Of a stretch of DNA of 64,000 bases, positions 33,401-47,700 are shown in pieces. Origin of the DNA: Bathymodiolus brooksi (Eukaryota; Mollusca; Bivalvia; Mytilida; Modiolidae). The notes below the pieces were generated by a model that worked only from the letters and a program-made list of their open reading frames with translations, was not told the DNA's origin and made no database searches. The DNA lies in NCBI GenBank assembly GCA_963680875.1, contig OY804578.1, positions 102,577,689 to 102,641,688 on the forward strand. The letters run 5' to 3'. Position 1 is the first letter of the stretch. Each line of letters begins with the position of its first letter. Both the position numbers and the translations under genes were made by a program.

Positions 33401-36400
33401 TCTTACTTCTCCTCTTGTATCTTCAAACTTTTCATTTGGCTATAGTCCTGTCTGTCCTTTGTTGATTTACAGCTTCTTACTTCTCCTCTTGTATCTTCAA
33501 ACTTTTCTTTTGGCTATTGTCCTGTCTGTCCTTCGTTGATTTACGGATTCTTACTTCTCCTCTTGTATCTTCAAACTTTTCTTTTGGCTATAGTCCTGTT
33601 GTTCCTTTGTTGGTTTACGGATTCTTACTTCTCCACTTGTATCTTCAATCTTTTCTTTTGGCTATAGTCCTGTCTGTCCTTTGTTGATTTACGGATTCTT
33701 ACATCTCCTCTTGTATCTTCAAACTTTTCTTTTGGCTATTGTCCTGTCTGTCCTTTGTTGATTTACCGATTCTTACTATTCCTCTTGTATCTTCAAACTT
33801 TTCTTTTGGCTATTGTCCTGTCTGTCCTTTGTTGATTTACGACTTCTTACTTCTCCTCTTGTATCTTCAAACTTTTATTTTGGCTATATTCCTGTCTCTC
33901 AGTCGTTGATTTACGGATTCTTACTTCTCCTCTTGTATCTTCAAACTTTTCTTTTGGCTATTGTCCTGTCTGTCCTTTGTTGATTTACGGCTTCTTACTT
34001 CTCCTCTTGTATCTTCTAACTTTTCTTTTGGCTATTGTCCTGTCTGTCCTTTGTTGATTTACAGCTTCTTACTTCTCCTCTTTTATCTTCAAACTTTTCT
34101 TTTGGCTATTGTCCTATCTGTCCTTTGTTGATTTACGGCTTCTTACTTCTCCTCTTGTATCTTCAAACTTTTCTTTTGGCTATTGTCCGGACTGTCCTTT
34201 TTTGATTTACGGATTCTTACTTCTCCTCTTGTATCTTCAAACTTTTCTTTTGGCGATAGTCCTGTCTGTCCGTTGTTGATTTACGAATTCTTACTTCTCC
34301 TCTTTTATCTTCAAGCTTTTCTTTTGGCTATTGTCCTGTCTGTCCTTTGTTGATTTACGACTTCTTACTTCTCCTCTTGTATCTTCAAACTTTTCTTTTG
34401 GTTATAGTCCTATCTGTCCGTCGTTGATATACGGCTTCTTACTTCTCCTCTTGTATCTTCAAACTTTTCTTTTGGCCATAGTCCTGTCTGTCCTTTGTTG
34501 ATTTACGGATTCTTACTTCTCCTCTTGTATCTTCAAACTTTTCTTTTGGCTATAGTCCAGTGTGTCCGTCGTTGATTTACGGCTTCTTACTTTTCCTCTT
34601 GTATCTTCAAGCTTTTCTTTTGGCTATTGTCCTGTCGCTCCTTTGTTGATTTACGAATTCTTACTTCTCCTCTTTTATCTTCATACTTTTCTTTTGGCTA
34701 TTGTCCTGTCTGTCCTTTGTTGATTTACGACTTCTTACTTCTCCTCTTGTATCTTCAAACTTTTCTTTTGGTTATAGTCCTATCTGTCCGTCGTTGATAT
34801 ACGGCTTCTTACTTCTCCTCTTGTATCTTCAAACTTTTCTTTTGGCTATTGTCCTGTCTGTCAGTCGTTGATTTACGGTTTATTACTTCTCCTCTTGTAT
34901 CTTCAAACTTTTTTTGGCTATTGTCCTGTCTGTCCTTTATGAATTTACGGCTTCTTACTTCTCCTCTTGTATCTTCAAACTTTTCTTTTGGCTATTGTCC
35001 TGTGTGTCCTTTGTTGATTTACGGCTTCTTAATTCTCCTCTTGTATCTTCAAACTTTTCTTTTGGCTATAGTCCTATCTGTCCGTCGTTGATTTACGGCT
35101 TCTTACTTCTCCTCTTGTATCTTCAAACTTTTCATTTGGCTATAGTCCTGTCTGTCCTTTGTTGATTTACAGCTTCTTACTTCTCCTCTTGTATCTTCAA
35201 ACTTTTCTTATGGCTATTGTCCTGTCTGTCCTTCGTTGATTTACGGATTCTTACTTCTCCTCTTGTATCTTCAAACTTTTCTTTTGGCTATAGTCCTGTT
35301 TTTCCTTTGTTGGTTTACGGATTCTTACTTCTCCACTTGTATCTTCAATCTTTTCTTTTGGCTATAGTCCTGTCTGTCCTTTGTTGATTTACGGATTCTT
35401 ACATCTCCTCTTGTATCTTCAAACTTTTCTTTTGGCTATTGTCCTGTGTGTCCTTTGTTGATTTACCGATTCTTACTTCTCCTCTTGTATCTTCAAACTT
35501 TTCTTTTGGCTATTGTCCTGTCTGTCCTTTGTTGATTTACGACTTCTTACTTCTCCTCTTGTATCTTCAAACTTTTATTTTGGCTATATTCCTGTCTCTC
35601 AGTCGTTGATTTACGGATTCTTACTTCTCCTCTTTTATCTTCAAACTTTTCTTTTGGCTATTGTCCTATCTGTCCTTTGCTGATTTACGGCTTCTTACTT
35701 CTCCTCTTGTATCTTCAAATTTTCTTTTGGCTATTGTCCTGTCTGTCCTTTTTTGATTTACGGATTCTTACTTCTCCTCTTTTATCTTCAAACTTTTCTT
35801 TTGGCTATTGTCCTGTCTGTCCTTTGTTGATTTACGACTTCTTACTTCTCCTCTTGTATCTTCAAACTTTTCTTTTGGTTATAGTCCTATCTGTCCGTCG
35901 TTGATATACGGCTTCTTACTTCTCCTCTTGTATCTTCAAACTTTTCTTTTGGCCATAGTCCTGTCTGTCCTTTGTTGATTTACGGATTCTTACTTCTCCT
36001 CTTGTATCTTCAAACTTTTCTTTTGGCTATAGTCCAGTGTGTCCGTCGTTGATTTACGGCTTCTTACTTCTCCTCTTGTATCTTCAAGCTTTTCTTTTGG
36101 CTATTGTCCTGTCGCTCCTTTGTTGATTTACGGCTTCTTACTTCTCCTCTTGTATCTTCAAACTTTTCTTTTGAGCATAGTCCTATCTGTCCGTCGTTGA
36201 TTTAAGGATTCTTACTTCTCCTCTTGTATCTTCAAACTTTTCTTTTGGCTATAGTCCTGTCTGTCCGTCGTTGAATTACGGATTCTTACTTCTCCTCTTG
36301 TATCTTCAAACTTTTGTTTTGGCTATTGTCCTGTCTGTCAGTCGTTGATTTACGGTTTATTACTTCTCCTCTTGTATCTTCAAACTTTTTTTGGCTATTG

Positions 36401-38440
36401 TCCTGTCTGTCCTTTATGAATTTACGGCTTCTTACTTCTCCTCTTGTATCTTCAAACTTTTCTTTTGGCTATTGTCCTGTGTGTCCTTTGTTTTATTTAC
36501 GGCTTCTTAATTCTCCTCTTGTATCTTCAAACTTTTCTTTTGGCGATAGTCCTATCTGTCCGTCGTTGATTTACGGCTTCTTACTTCTCCTCTTGTATCT
36601 TCAAACTTTTCATTTGGCTATAGTCCTGTCTGTCCTTTGTTGATTTACAGCTTCTTACTTCTCCTCTTGTATCTTCAAACTTTTCTTTTGGCTATTGTCC
36701 TGTCTGTCCTTCGTTGATTTACGGATTCTTACTTCTCCTCTTGTATCTTCAAACTTTTCTTTTGGCTATAGTCCTGTTGTTCCTTTGTTGGTTTACGGAT
36801 TCTTACTTCTCCACTTGTATCTTCAATCTTTTCTTTTGGCTATAGTCCTGTCTGTCCTTTGTTGATTTACGGATTCTTACATCTCCTCTTGTATCTTCAA
36901 ACTTTTCTTTTGGCTATTGTCCTGTCTGTCCTTTGTTGATTTACCGATTCTTACTTCTCCTCTTGTATCTTCAAACTTTTCTTTTGGCTATTGTCCTGTC
37001 TGTCCTTTGTTGATTTACGACTTCTTACTTCTCCTCTTGTATCTTCAAACTTTTATTTTGGCTATATTCCTGTCTCTCAGTCGTTGATTTACGGATTCTT
37101 ACTTCTCCTCTTGTATCTTCAAACTTTTCTTTTGGCTATTGTCCTGTCTGTCCTTTGTTGATTTACGGCTTCTTACTTCTCCTCTTGTATCTTCAAACTT
37201 TTCTTTTGGCTACAGTCCTATCTGTCCATCGTTGATTTACGGATTCTTACTTCTCCTCTTGTATCTTCAAACTTTTCTTTTGGCTATTGTCCTGTCTGTC
37301 CTTCGTTGATTTACGGATTCTTACTTCTCCTCTTGTATCTTCAAACTTTTCTTTTGGCTATTGTCCTGTCTGTCCGTCGTTGATTTACGGTTTCTTACTT
37401 CTCCTCTTGTATCTTCAAACTTTTCTTTTGGCTATTGTCCTGTCTGTCCGTCGTTGATTTACGGCTTCTTACTTCTCCTCTTTGTATCTTCAAACTTTTC
37501 TTTTGGCTATAGTCCTGTCTGTCCGTCGTTGAATTACGGATTCTTACTTCTCCTCTTGTATCTTCAAACTTTTGTTTTGGCTATTGTCCTGTCTGTCAGT
37601 CGTTGATTTACGGTTTATTACTTCTCCTCTTGTATCTTCAAACTTTTTTTGGCTATTGTCCTGTCTGTCCTTTATGAATTTACGGCTTCTTACTTCTCCT
37701 CTTGTATCTTCAAACTTTTCTTTTGGCTATTGTCCTGTGTGTCCTTTGTTTTATTTACGGCTTCTTAATTCTCCTCTTGTATCTTCAAACTTTTCTTTTG
37801 GCTATAGTCCTATCTGTCCGTCGTTGATTTACGGCTTCTTACTTCTCCTCTTGTATCTTCAAACTTTTCATTTGGCTATAGTCCTGTCTGTCCTTTGTTG
37901 ATTTACAGCTTCTTACTTCTCCTCTTGTATCTTCAAACTTTTCTTTTGGCTATTGTCCTGTCTGTCCTTCGTTGATTTACGGATTCTTACTTCTCCTCTT
38001 GTATCTTCAAACTTTTCTTTTGGCTATAGTCCTGTTGTTCCTTTGTTGGTTTACGGATTCTTACTTCTCCACTTGTATCTTCAATCTTTTCTTTTGGCTA
38101 TAGTCCTGTCTGTCCTTTGTTGATTTACGGATTCTTACATCTCCTCTTGTATCTTCAAACTTTTCTTTTGGCTATTGTCCTGTCTGTCCTTTGTTGATTT
38201 ACCGATTCTTACTATTCCTCTTGTATCTTCAAACTTTTCTTTTGGCTATTGTCCTGTCTGTCCTTTGTTGATTTACGACTTCTTACTTCTCCTCTTGTAT
38301 CTTCAAACTTTTATTTTGGCTATATTCCTGTCTCTCAGTCGTTGATTTACGGATTCTTACTTCTCCTCTTGTATCTTCAAACTTTTCTTTTGGCTATTGT
38401 CCTGTCTGTCCTTTGTTGATTTACGGCTTCTTACTTCTCC
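29520..38440 (+). repeat. Two tandem copies of a 4,436-bp (60-monomer) higher-order unit
   Basis: 29.52-33.96 kb is followed directly by its near-identical copy at 33.96-38.44 kb. The offset of 4,436 holds at every variant checked (29577/34013, 30413/34849, 31241/35677, 31878/36314, 33136/37572). Each copy contains a shorter repeat of 1,258 bp, exactly 17 monomers (31878 to 33136; 36314 to 37572). Confidence 0.9.
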
Positions 38441-41400
38441 TCTTGTATCTTCAAACTTTTCTTTTGGCTACAGTCCTATCTGTCCATCGTTGATTTACGG
38501 ATTCTTACTTCTCCTCTTGTATCTTCAAACTTTTCTTTTGGCTATTGTCCTGTCTGTCCTTCGTTGATTTACGGATTCTTACTTCTCCTCTTGTATCTTC
38601 AAACTTTTCTTTTGGCTATTGTCCTGTCTGTCCGTCGTTGATTTACGGTTTCTTACTTCTCCTCTTGTATCTTCAAACTTTTCTTTTGGCTATTGTCCTG
38701 TCTGTCCGTCGTTGATTTACGGCTTCTTACTTCTCCTCTTTGTATCTTCAAACTTTTCTTTTGGCTATTGTCCTGTCTGTCCGTCGTTGATTTATGGCTT
38801 CTTACTTCTCCTCTTGTATCTTCAAATTTTCTTTTGGCTATTTTCCTGTCTGTCCGTTGTTGATTTACGGATTCTTAGTTCTCCTCTTGTATCTTCAAAC
38901 TTTTCTTTTGGCTATTGCCCTGTCTGTCCTTTGTTGATTTACGGATTCTTATTTCTCCTCGTGTATCCTCAAACTTTTATTTTGGCTAAAGTCCTGTCTG
39001 TCCGTCGTTGATTTACGGATTCTTACTTCTCCTCTTGTATCTTCAAACTTTTCTTTTGGCTATTGTCCTGTCTGTCCTTTGTTACAGTGACAGCCGGAAC
39101 CTTTGAACCGTAATGAGAGCGTGAGGTTTGGCGCCTTAAAATCTGATTCAACCCACCATTTCTTTAGAAATGCCTGTACCAAGTCAGGGTCATTACGGTT
39201 TTCACAGTTTTCCGGTTGTTGACTGATTTTGTCTGTTTATATAATTATGAGTTTTGACTTTCCCCTTGTAAGATTGTTCGGAGTTCGGTAATTTTGTTAT
39301 TACCCTTATTGTTGATTTACGGCTTCTTACTTCTCCTCTTGTATCTTCAAACTTTTCTTTTGGCTATTGTCCTGTCTGTCCTTTGTTGATTTACGGCTTC
39401 TTATTTCTCCTCTTGTATCTTCAAACTTTTCTTTTGGCTATTGTCCTGTCTGTCCTCTGTTGATTTACGCCTTCTTACTTCTCCTCTTGTATCTTTAAAC
39501 TTTTCTGCTGGCTATAGTCCTGTCTGTCCGTCGTTGATTTACGGATTCTTACTTCTCCTCTTGTATCTTCAAACTTTTCTTTTGGCTATTGTCCTGTTTG
39601 TCCTTTGTTGATTTACGGCTTCTTACTTCTCCTCTTGTATCTTCAAACATTTCTTTTCGCTATTGTCCTGTCTGTCCGTCGTTGATTTACGGCTTCTTAC
39701 TTCTCCTCTTGTATCTTCTAACTTTTCTTTTCGCTATTGTCCTGTCTGTCCGTCGTTGATTTACGGCTTCTTACTTCTCCTCTTGTATCTTCTAACTTTT
39801 CTTTTGGCTATTGTCCTGTCTGTCCTGTGTTGATTTACGCTTCTTACTTCTCCTCTTGTATCTTCAAACTTTTCATTTGGCTATTGTCCTGTCTGTCCTT
39901 TGTTGATTTACGGCTTCTTACTTCTCCTCTTGTATCTTCAAACTTTTCTTTTAGCTATTGTCCTGTCTGTCCGTCGTTGATTTACGGCTTCTTACTTCTC
40001 CTCTTGTATCTTCTAACTTTTCTTTTGGCTATTGTCCTGTCTGTCCTTTGTTGATTTACGGCTTCTTACTTCTCATGTTGTATCTTCAAACTTTTCTTTT
40101 GGCTATTGTCCTGTCTGTCCTTTGTTGATTTACGGCTTCTTACTTCTCCTCTTGTATCTTCAAACTTTTCTTTTGTCTATTGTCCTGTCTGTCCTTTTTT
40201 GATTTACGGATTCTTACTTCTCCTCTTGTATCTTCAAACTTTTCTTTTGGCTATTGTCCTGTTTGTCCTTTGTTGATTTACGGATTCTTACTTCTCCTCT
40301 TGTATCTTCAAACTTTTCTTTTGGTTATAGTCCTATCTGTCCGTCGTTGATTTACGGATTCTTACTTCTCCTCTTGTATCTTCAAACTTTTCTTTTGGCT
40401 ATTGTCCTGTCTGTCCTTTGTTGATTTACGGCTTCTTACTTCTCCTCTTGTATCTTCAAACTTTTCTTTTGGCTATAGTCCAGTCTGTCCGTCGTTGATT
40501 TACGGCTTCTTACTTCTCCTCTTGTATCTTCAAGCTTTTCTTTTGGCTATTGCCCTGTCTGTCCTTTGTTGATTTACGCCTTCTTACTTCTCCTCTTGTA
40601 TCTTCAAACTTTTCTTTTGGCTATAGTCCTATCTGTCCGTCGTTGATTTAAGGATTCTTACTTCTCCTCTTGTATCTTCAAACTTTTCTTTTGGCTATAA
40701 TCCTGTCTGTCCGTCGTTGAATTACGGATTCTTACTTCTCCTCTTGTATCTTCAAACTTTTGTTTTGGCTATTGTCCTGTCTGTCCTTTGTTGATTTACG
40801 GTTTATTACTTCTCCTCTTGTATCTTCAAACTTTTTTTTGGCTATTGTCCTGTCTGTTCTTTATGGATTTACGGCTTCTTACTTCTCCTATTGTATCTTC
40901 AAACTTTTCTTTTGGCTATTGTCCTGTCTGTCCTTTGTTGATTTACGGCTTCTTACTTCTCCTCTTGTATCTTCAAACTTTTCTTTTGGCGATAGTCCTA
41001 TCTGTCCGTCGTTGATTTACGGCTTCTTACTTCTCCTCTTGTATCTTCAAACTTTTCTTTTGGCTATAGTCCTGTCTGTCCTTTGTTGATTTACAGCTTC
41101 TTACTTCTCCTCTTGTATCTTCAAACTTTTCTTTTGGCTATTGTCCTGTCTGTCCCTCGTTGATTTACGGATTCTTACTTCTCCTCTTGTATCTTCAAAC
41201 TTTTCTTTTGGCTATAGTCCTGTTTGTCCTTTGTTGGTTTACGGATTCTTACTTCTCCACTTGTATCTTCAATCTTTTCTTTTGGCTATAGTCCTGTCTG
41301 TCCGTCGTTGATTTACGGATTCTTACTTCTCCTCTTGTATCTTCAAACTTTTCTTTTGGCTATTGTCCTGTCTGTCCTTTGTTGACTTACGGATTCTTAC

Positions 41401-44400
41401 TTCTCCTCTTGTATCTTCAAACTTTTCTTTTGGCTATTGTCCTGTCTGTCCTTTGTTGATTTACGGCTTCTTACTTCTCCTCTTGTATCTTCAAACTTTT
41501 ATTTTGGCTATAGTCCTGTCTGTCCGTCGTTGATTTACGGATTCTTACTTCTCCTCTTGTATCTTCAAACTTTTCTTTTGGCTATTGTCCTGTCTGTCCT
41601 TTGTTGATTTACGGATTCTTACTTCTCCTCTTGTATCCTCAAACTTTTCTTTTGGCTATAGTCCTGTCTGTCCTTTGTTGATTTACGCTTCTTACTTCTC
41701 CTCTTGTATCTTCAAACTTTTATTTTGGCTATATTCCTGTCTGTCAGTCGTTGATTTACGGATTCTTACTTCTCCTCTTGTATCTTCAAACTTTTCTTTT
41801 GGCTATTGTCCTGTCTGTCCTTTGTTGATTTACGGCTTCTTACTTCTCCTCTTGTATCTTCAAACTTTTCTTTTGGCTACAGTCCTATCTGTCCGTCGTT
41901 GATTTACGGAATTTTACTTCTCCTCTTGTATCTTCAAACTTTTCTTTTGGCTATTGTCCTGTCTGTCCTTTGTTGATTTACGGATTCTTACTTCTCCTCT
42001 TGTATCTTTAAACTTTTCTTTTGGTTATAGTCCTATCTGTCCGTCGTTGATTTACGGCTTCTTACTTCTCCTCTTGTATCTTCAAACTTTTCTTTTGGCA
42101 TTAGTCCTGTCTGTCCTTTGTTGATTTACGGATTCTTACTTCTCCTCTTGTATCTTCAAACTTTTCTTTTGGCTATTATCCTGTCTGTCCTTTGTTGATT
42201 TACGGCTTCTTACTTCTCCTCTTGTATCTTCAAACTTTTCTTTTGGCTATAGTCCAGTCTCTCCGTCGTTGATTTACGGCTTCTTACTTCTCCTCTTGTA
42301 TCTTCAAGCTTTTCTTTTGGCTATTGCCCTGTCTGTCCTTTGTTGATTTACGGCTTCTTACTTCTCCTCTTGTATCTTCAAACTTTTCTTTTGGGCATAG
42401 TCCTATCTGTCCGTCGTTGATTTAAGGATTCTTACTTCTCCTCTTGTATCTTCAAACTTTTCTTTTGGCTATAGTCCTGTCTGTCCGTCGTTGAATTACG
42501 GATTCTTACTTCTCCTCTTGTATCTTCAAACTTTTGTTTTGGCCATTGTCCTGTCTGTCCTTTGTTGATTTACGGCTTCTTACTTCTCCTCTTGTATCTT
42601 CAAACTTTTCTTTTGGCTATAGTCCTATCTGTCCGTCGTTGATTTACGGCTTCTTACTTCTCCTCTTGTATCTTCAAACTTTTCTTTTGGCTATAGTCCT
42701 GTCTTTCCTTTGTTGATTTACAGCTTCTTACTTCTCGTCTTGTATCTTCAAACTTTTCTTTTGGCTATTGTCCTGTCTGTCCTTCGTTGATTTACGGATT
42801 CTTACTTCTCCTCTTGTATCTTCAAACTTTTCTTTTGGCTATAGTCCTGTTTGTCCTTTGTTGGTTTACGGATTCTTACTTCTTCACTTGTATCTTCAAT
42901 CTTTTCTTTTGGCTATAGTCCTGTCTGTCCGTCGTTGATTTACGGATTCTTACTTCTCCTCTTGTATCTTCAAACTTTTCTTTTGGCTATTGTCCTGTCT
43001 GTCCGTTGTTGATTTACGGATTCTTACTTCTCCTCTTGTATCTTCAAACTTTTCTTTTGGCAATTGTCCTGTCTGTCCTTTGTTGATTTACGGCTTCTTA
43101 CTTCTCCTCTTGTATCTTCAAACTTTTATTTTGGCTATAGTCCTGTCTGTCCGTCGTTGATTTACGGATTCTTACTTCTCCTCTTGTATCTTCAAACTTT
43201 TCTTTTGGCTATTGTCCTGTCTGTCCTTTGTTGATTTACGGATTCTTACTTCTCCTCTTGTATCCTCAAACTTTTCTTTTGGCTATTGTCCTGTCTGTCC
43301 TTTGTTGATTTACGCTTCTTACTTCTCCTCTTGTATCTTCAAACTTTTATTTTGGCTATATTCCTGTCTGTCAGTCGTTGAGTTACGGATTCTTACATCT
43401 CCTCTTGTATCTTCAAACTTTTCTTTTGGCTATTGTCCTGTCTGTCCTTTGTTGATTTACGGCTTCTTACTTCTCCTCTTGTATCTTCAAACTTTTCTTT
43501 TGGCTACAGTCCTATCTGTCCGTCGTTCATTTACGAATTCTTACTTCTCCTCTTGTATCTTCAAACTTTTCTTTTGGCTATAGTCCTGTCTGTCCTTTGT
43601 TGATTTACGGCTTCTTACTTCTCCTCTTGTATCTTCAAACTTTTATTTTGGCTATAGTCCTGTCTGTCCGTCGTTGATTTACGGATTCTTACTTCTCCTC
43701 TTGTATCTTCAAACTTTTCTTTTGGCTATTGTCCTGTCTGTCCTTTGTTGATTTACGGATTATTACTTCTCCTCTTGTATCTTCAAACTTTTCTTTTGGC
43801 TATAGTCCTGTCTGTCCTTTGTTGATTTACGCTTCTTACTTCTCCTCTTGTATCTTCAAACTTTTATTTTGGCTATATTCCTGTCTGTCAATCGTTGATT
43901 TACGGATTCTTACTTCTCCTCTTGTATCTTCAAACTTTTCTTTTGGCTATTGTCCTGTCTGTCCTTTGTTGATTTACGGCTTCTTACTTCTCCTCTTGTA
44001 TCTTCAAACTTTTCTTTTGGCTACAGTCCTATCTGTCCGTCGTTGATTTACGGAATTTTACTTCTCCTCTTGTATCTTCAAACTTTTCTTTTGGCTATAG
44101 TCCTATCTGTCCGTCGTTGATTTACGGCTTCTTACTTCTCCTCTTGTATCTTCAAACTTTTCTTTTGGCATTAGTCCTGTCTGTCCTTTGTTGATTTACG
44201 GATTCTTACTTCTCCTCTTGTATCTTCAAACTTGTCTTTTGGCTATTATCCTGTCTGTCCTTTGTTGATTTACGGCTTCTTACTTCTCCTCTTGTATCTT
44301 CAAACTTTTCTTTTGGCAATAGTCCAGTCTCTCCGTCGTTGATTTACGGCTTCTTACTTCTCCTCTTGTATCTTCAAGCTTTTCTTTTGGCTATTGCCCT

Positions 44401-44769
44401 GTCTGTCCTTTGTTGATTTACGGCTTCTTACTTCTCCTCTTGTATCTTCAAACTTTTCTTTTGGCCATAGTCCTATCTGTCCGTCGTTGATTTAAGGATT
44501 CTTACTTCTCCTCTTGTATCTTCAAACTTTTCTTTTGGCTATAGTCCTGTCTGTCCGTCATTGAATTACGGATTCTTACTTCTCCTCTTGTATCTTCAAA
44601 CTTTTATTTTGGCTATTGTCCTGTCTGTCAGTCGTTGATTTACGGTTTATTACTTCTCCTCTTGTATCTTCAATCTTTTTTTTGGCTATTGTCCTGTTTG
44701 TCCTTTATGGATTTACGGCTTCTTACTTCTCCTATTGTATCTTCAAACTTTTCTTTTGGCTATTGTCCG
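37280..44769 (+). repeat. 7.5-kb satellite block, copy 1 of a 13,901-bp-spaced pair
   Basis: Matches 51,181-58,670 at a constant offset of 13,901 bp, including the foreign 225-bp insert and rare variants (for example CTCATGTTG at 40074/53975). Only occasional single-base differences are seen. The match ends abruptly at about 44,769. Confidence 0.9.
39084..39308. mobile_element. 225-bp non-satellite insert, copy 1
   Basis: It interrupts a monomer, and TTGTT occurs on both sides (39079-39083 and 39309-39313), consistent with a 5-bp target duplication. Inside, AACCGTAATGA (39106-39116) and TCATTACGGTT (39190-39200) are the core of an imperfect inverted repeat of about 28 bp. The middle (ATCTGATTCAACCCACCATT, then CTGTACCAAGTCAGG) and the end (TTCGGAGTTCGGTA) match my memory of the tail of an abundant mussel repeat. 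No coding content. Confidence 0.8.
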
Positions 44770-47700
44770 GTCTGTCCTTTTTTGATTTACGGATTCTTAC
44801 TTCTCCTCTTGTATCTTCAAACTTTTCTTTTGGCGATAGTCCTGTCTGTCCGTTGTTGATTTACGGATTCTTACTTCTCCTCTTGTATCTTCAAACTTTT
44901 CTTTTAGCTATTGTCCTGTCTGTCCTTTGTTGATTTACGGCTTCTTACTTCTCCTCTTGTATCTTCAAACTTTTCTTTTGGCTATTGTCCTGTCTGTCCT
45001 TTGTTGATTTACGGCTTCTTACTTCTCCTCTTGTATCTTTAAACTTTTCTGCTGGCTATAGTCCTATCTGTCCGTCGTCCATTTACGGATTCTTACTTCT
45101 CCTCTTGTATCTTCAAACTTTTCTTTTGGCTATTGTCCTGTCTGTCCTTTGTTGATTTACGGATTCTTACTTCTCCTCTTGTATCTTCAAACTTTTCTTT
45201 TGGCTATTGTCCTGTCTGTCCGTTGTTGATTTACGGCTTCTTACTTCTCCTCTTGTATCTTCAAATTTTCTTTTGGCTATAGTCCTGTCTGTCCGTCGTT
45301 GATTTACCGATTCTTACTTCTCCTCTTGTATCTTCAAACTTTTCTTTTGGCTATTGTCCTGTCTGTCCTTTGTTGATTTACGGCTTCTTACTTCTCCTCT
45401 TGTATCTTCAAACTTTTCTTTTGGCTATTGTCCTGTCTGTCCTTTTTTGATTTACGGCTTCTTACTTCTCCTCTTGTATCTTTAAACTTTTCTGCTGGCT
45501 ATAGTCCAGTCTGTCCGTCGTTGATTTACGGATTCTTACTTCTCCTCTTGTATCTTCAAACTTTTCTTTTGGCTATTTTCCTGTCTGTCCTTTTTTGATT
45601 TACGGATTCTTACTTCTCCTCTTGTATCTTCAAACTTTTCTTTTGGCTATTGTCCTGTCTGTCCGTCGTTGATTTACCGATTCTTACTTCTCCTCTTGTA
45701 TCTTCAAATTTTCTTTTGGCTATTGTCCTGTCTGTCCGTTGTTGATTTACGGATTCTTACTTCTCTTCTTGTATCTTCAAACTTTTCTTTTGGCTATTGC
45801 CCTGTCTGTCCTTTGTTGATTTACGGATTCTTATTTCTCCTCTTGTATCTTCAAACTTTTATTTTGGCTATTGTCCTGTCTGTCCGTCGTTGATTTACCG
45901 ATTCTTACTTCTCCTCTTGCATCTTCAAACTTTTCTTTTGGCTATTGTGCTGTCTGTCCGTCGTTGATTTACGGCTTCTTACTTCTCCTCTTGTATCTTC
46001 AAATTTTCTTTTGGCTATTGTCCTGTCTGTCCTTGTTGATTTACGGATTCTTACTTCTCTTCTTGTATCTTCAAACTTTTCTTTTGGCTATTGTCCTGTC
46101 TGTCCTTTGTTGATTTACGGATTCTTACTTCTCCTCTTGTATCTTCAAACTTTTCGTTTGGCTATTGTCCTGTTTGTCCTTTGTTGATTTACGGCTTCTT
46201 ACTTCTCCTCTTGTATCTTCAAACTTTTCTTTTCGCTATTGTTCTGTTTGTCCTGTGTTGATTTACGCTTCTTACTTCTCCTCTTGTATCTTCAAACTTT
46301 TCATTTGGCTATTGTCCTGTCTGTCCTTTGTCAATTGACGGATTCTTACTTCTCCTCTTGTATCTTCAAGGTTTTCTTTTGGCTATTGTCCTGTCTGTCC
46401 TTTGTTGATTTACGGCTTCTTACTTCTCCTCTTGTATCTTCTAACTTTTCTTTTGGCTATTGTCCTGTCTGTCCTTTGTTGATTTACAGCTTCTTACTTC
46501 TCCTCTTTTATCTTCAAACTTTTCTTTTGGCTATTGTCCTATCTGTCCTTTGTTGATTTACGGCTTCTTACTTCTCCTCTTGTATCTTCAAACTTTTCTT
46601 TTGGCTATTGTCCGGACTGTCCTTTTTTGATTTACGGATTCTTACTTCTCCTCTTGTATCTTCAAACTTTTCTTTTGGCGATAGTCCTGTCTGTCCGTTG
46701 TTGATTTACGAATTCTTACTTCTCCTCTTTTATCTTCAAACTTTTCTTTTGGCTATTGTCCTGTCTGTCCTTTGTTGATTTACGACTTCTTACTTCTCCT
46801 CTTGTATCTTCAAACTTTTCTTTTGGTTATAGTCCTATCTGTCCGTCGTTGATATACGGCTTCTTACTTCTCCTCTTGTATCTTCAAACTTTTCTTTTGG
46901 CCATAGTCCTGTCTGTCCTTTGTTGATTTACGGATTCTTACTTCTCCTCTTGTATCTTCAAACTTTTCTTTTGGCTATAGTCCAGTGTGTCCGTCGTTGA
47001 TTTACGGCTTCTTACTTTTCCTCTTGTATCTTCAAGCTTTTCTTTTGGCTATTGTCCTGTCGCTCCTTTGTTGATTTACGAATTCTTACTTCTCCTCTTT
47101 TATCTTCAAACTTTTCTTTTGGCTATTGTCCTGTCTGTCCTTTGTTGATTTACGACTTCTTACTTCTCCTCTTGTATCTTCAAACTTTTCTTTTGGTTAT
47201 AGTCCTATCTGTCCGTCGTTGATATACGGCTTCTTACTTCTCCTCTTGTATCTTCAAACTTTTCTTTTGGCTATTGTCCTGTCTGTCAGTCGTTGATTTA
47301 CGGTTTATTACTTCTCCTCTTGTATCTTCAAACTTTTTTTGGCTATTGTCCTGTCTGTCCTTTATGAATTTACGGCTTCTTACTTCTCCTCTTGTATCTT
47401 CAAACTTTTCTTTTGGCTATTGTCCTGTGTGTCCTTTGTTGATTTACGGCTTCTTAATTCTCCTCTTGTATCTTCAAACTTTTCTTTTGGCTATAGTCCT
47501 ATCTGTCCGTCGTTGATTTACGGCTTCTTACTTCTCCTCTTGTATCTTCAAACTTTTCATTTGGCTATAGTCCTGTCTGTCCTTTGTTGATTTACAGCTT
47601 CTTACTTCTCCTCTTGTATCTTCAAACTTTTCTTATGGCTATTGTCCTGTCTGTCCTTCGTTGATTTACGGATTCTTACTTCTCCTCTTGTATCTTCAAA

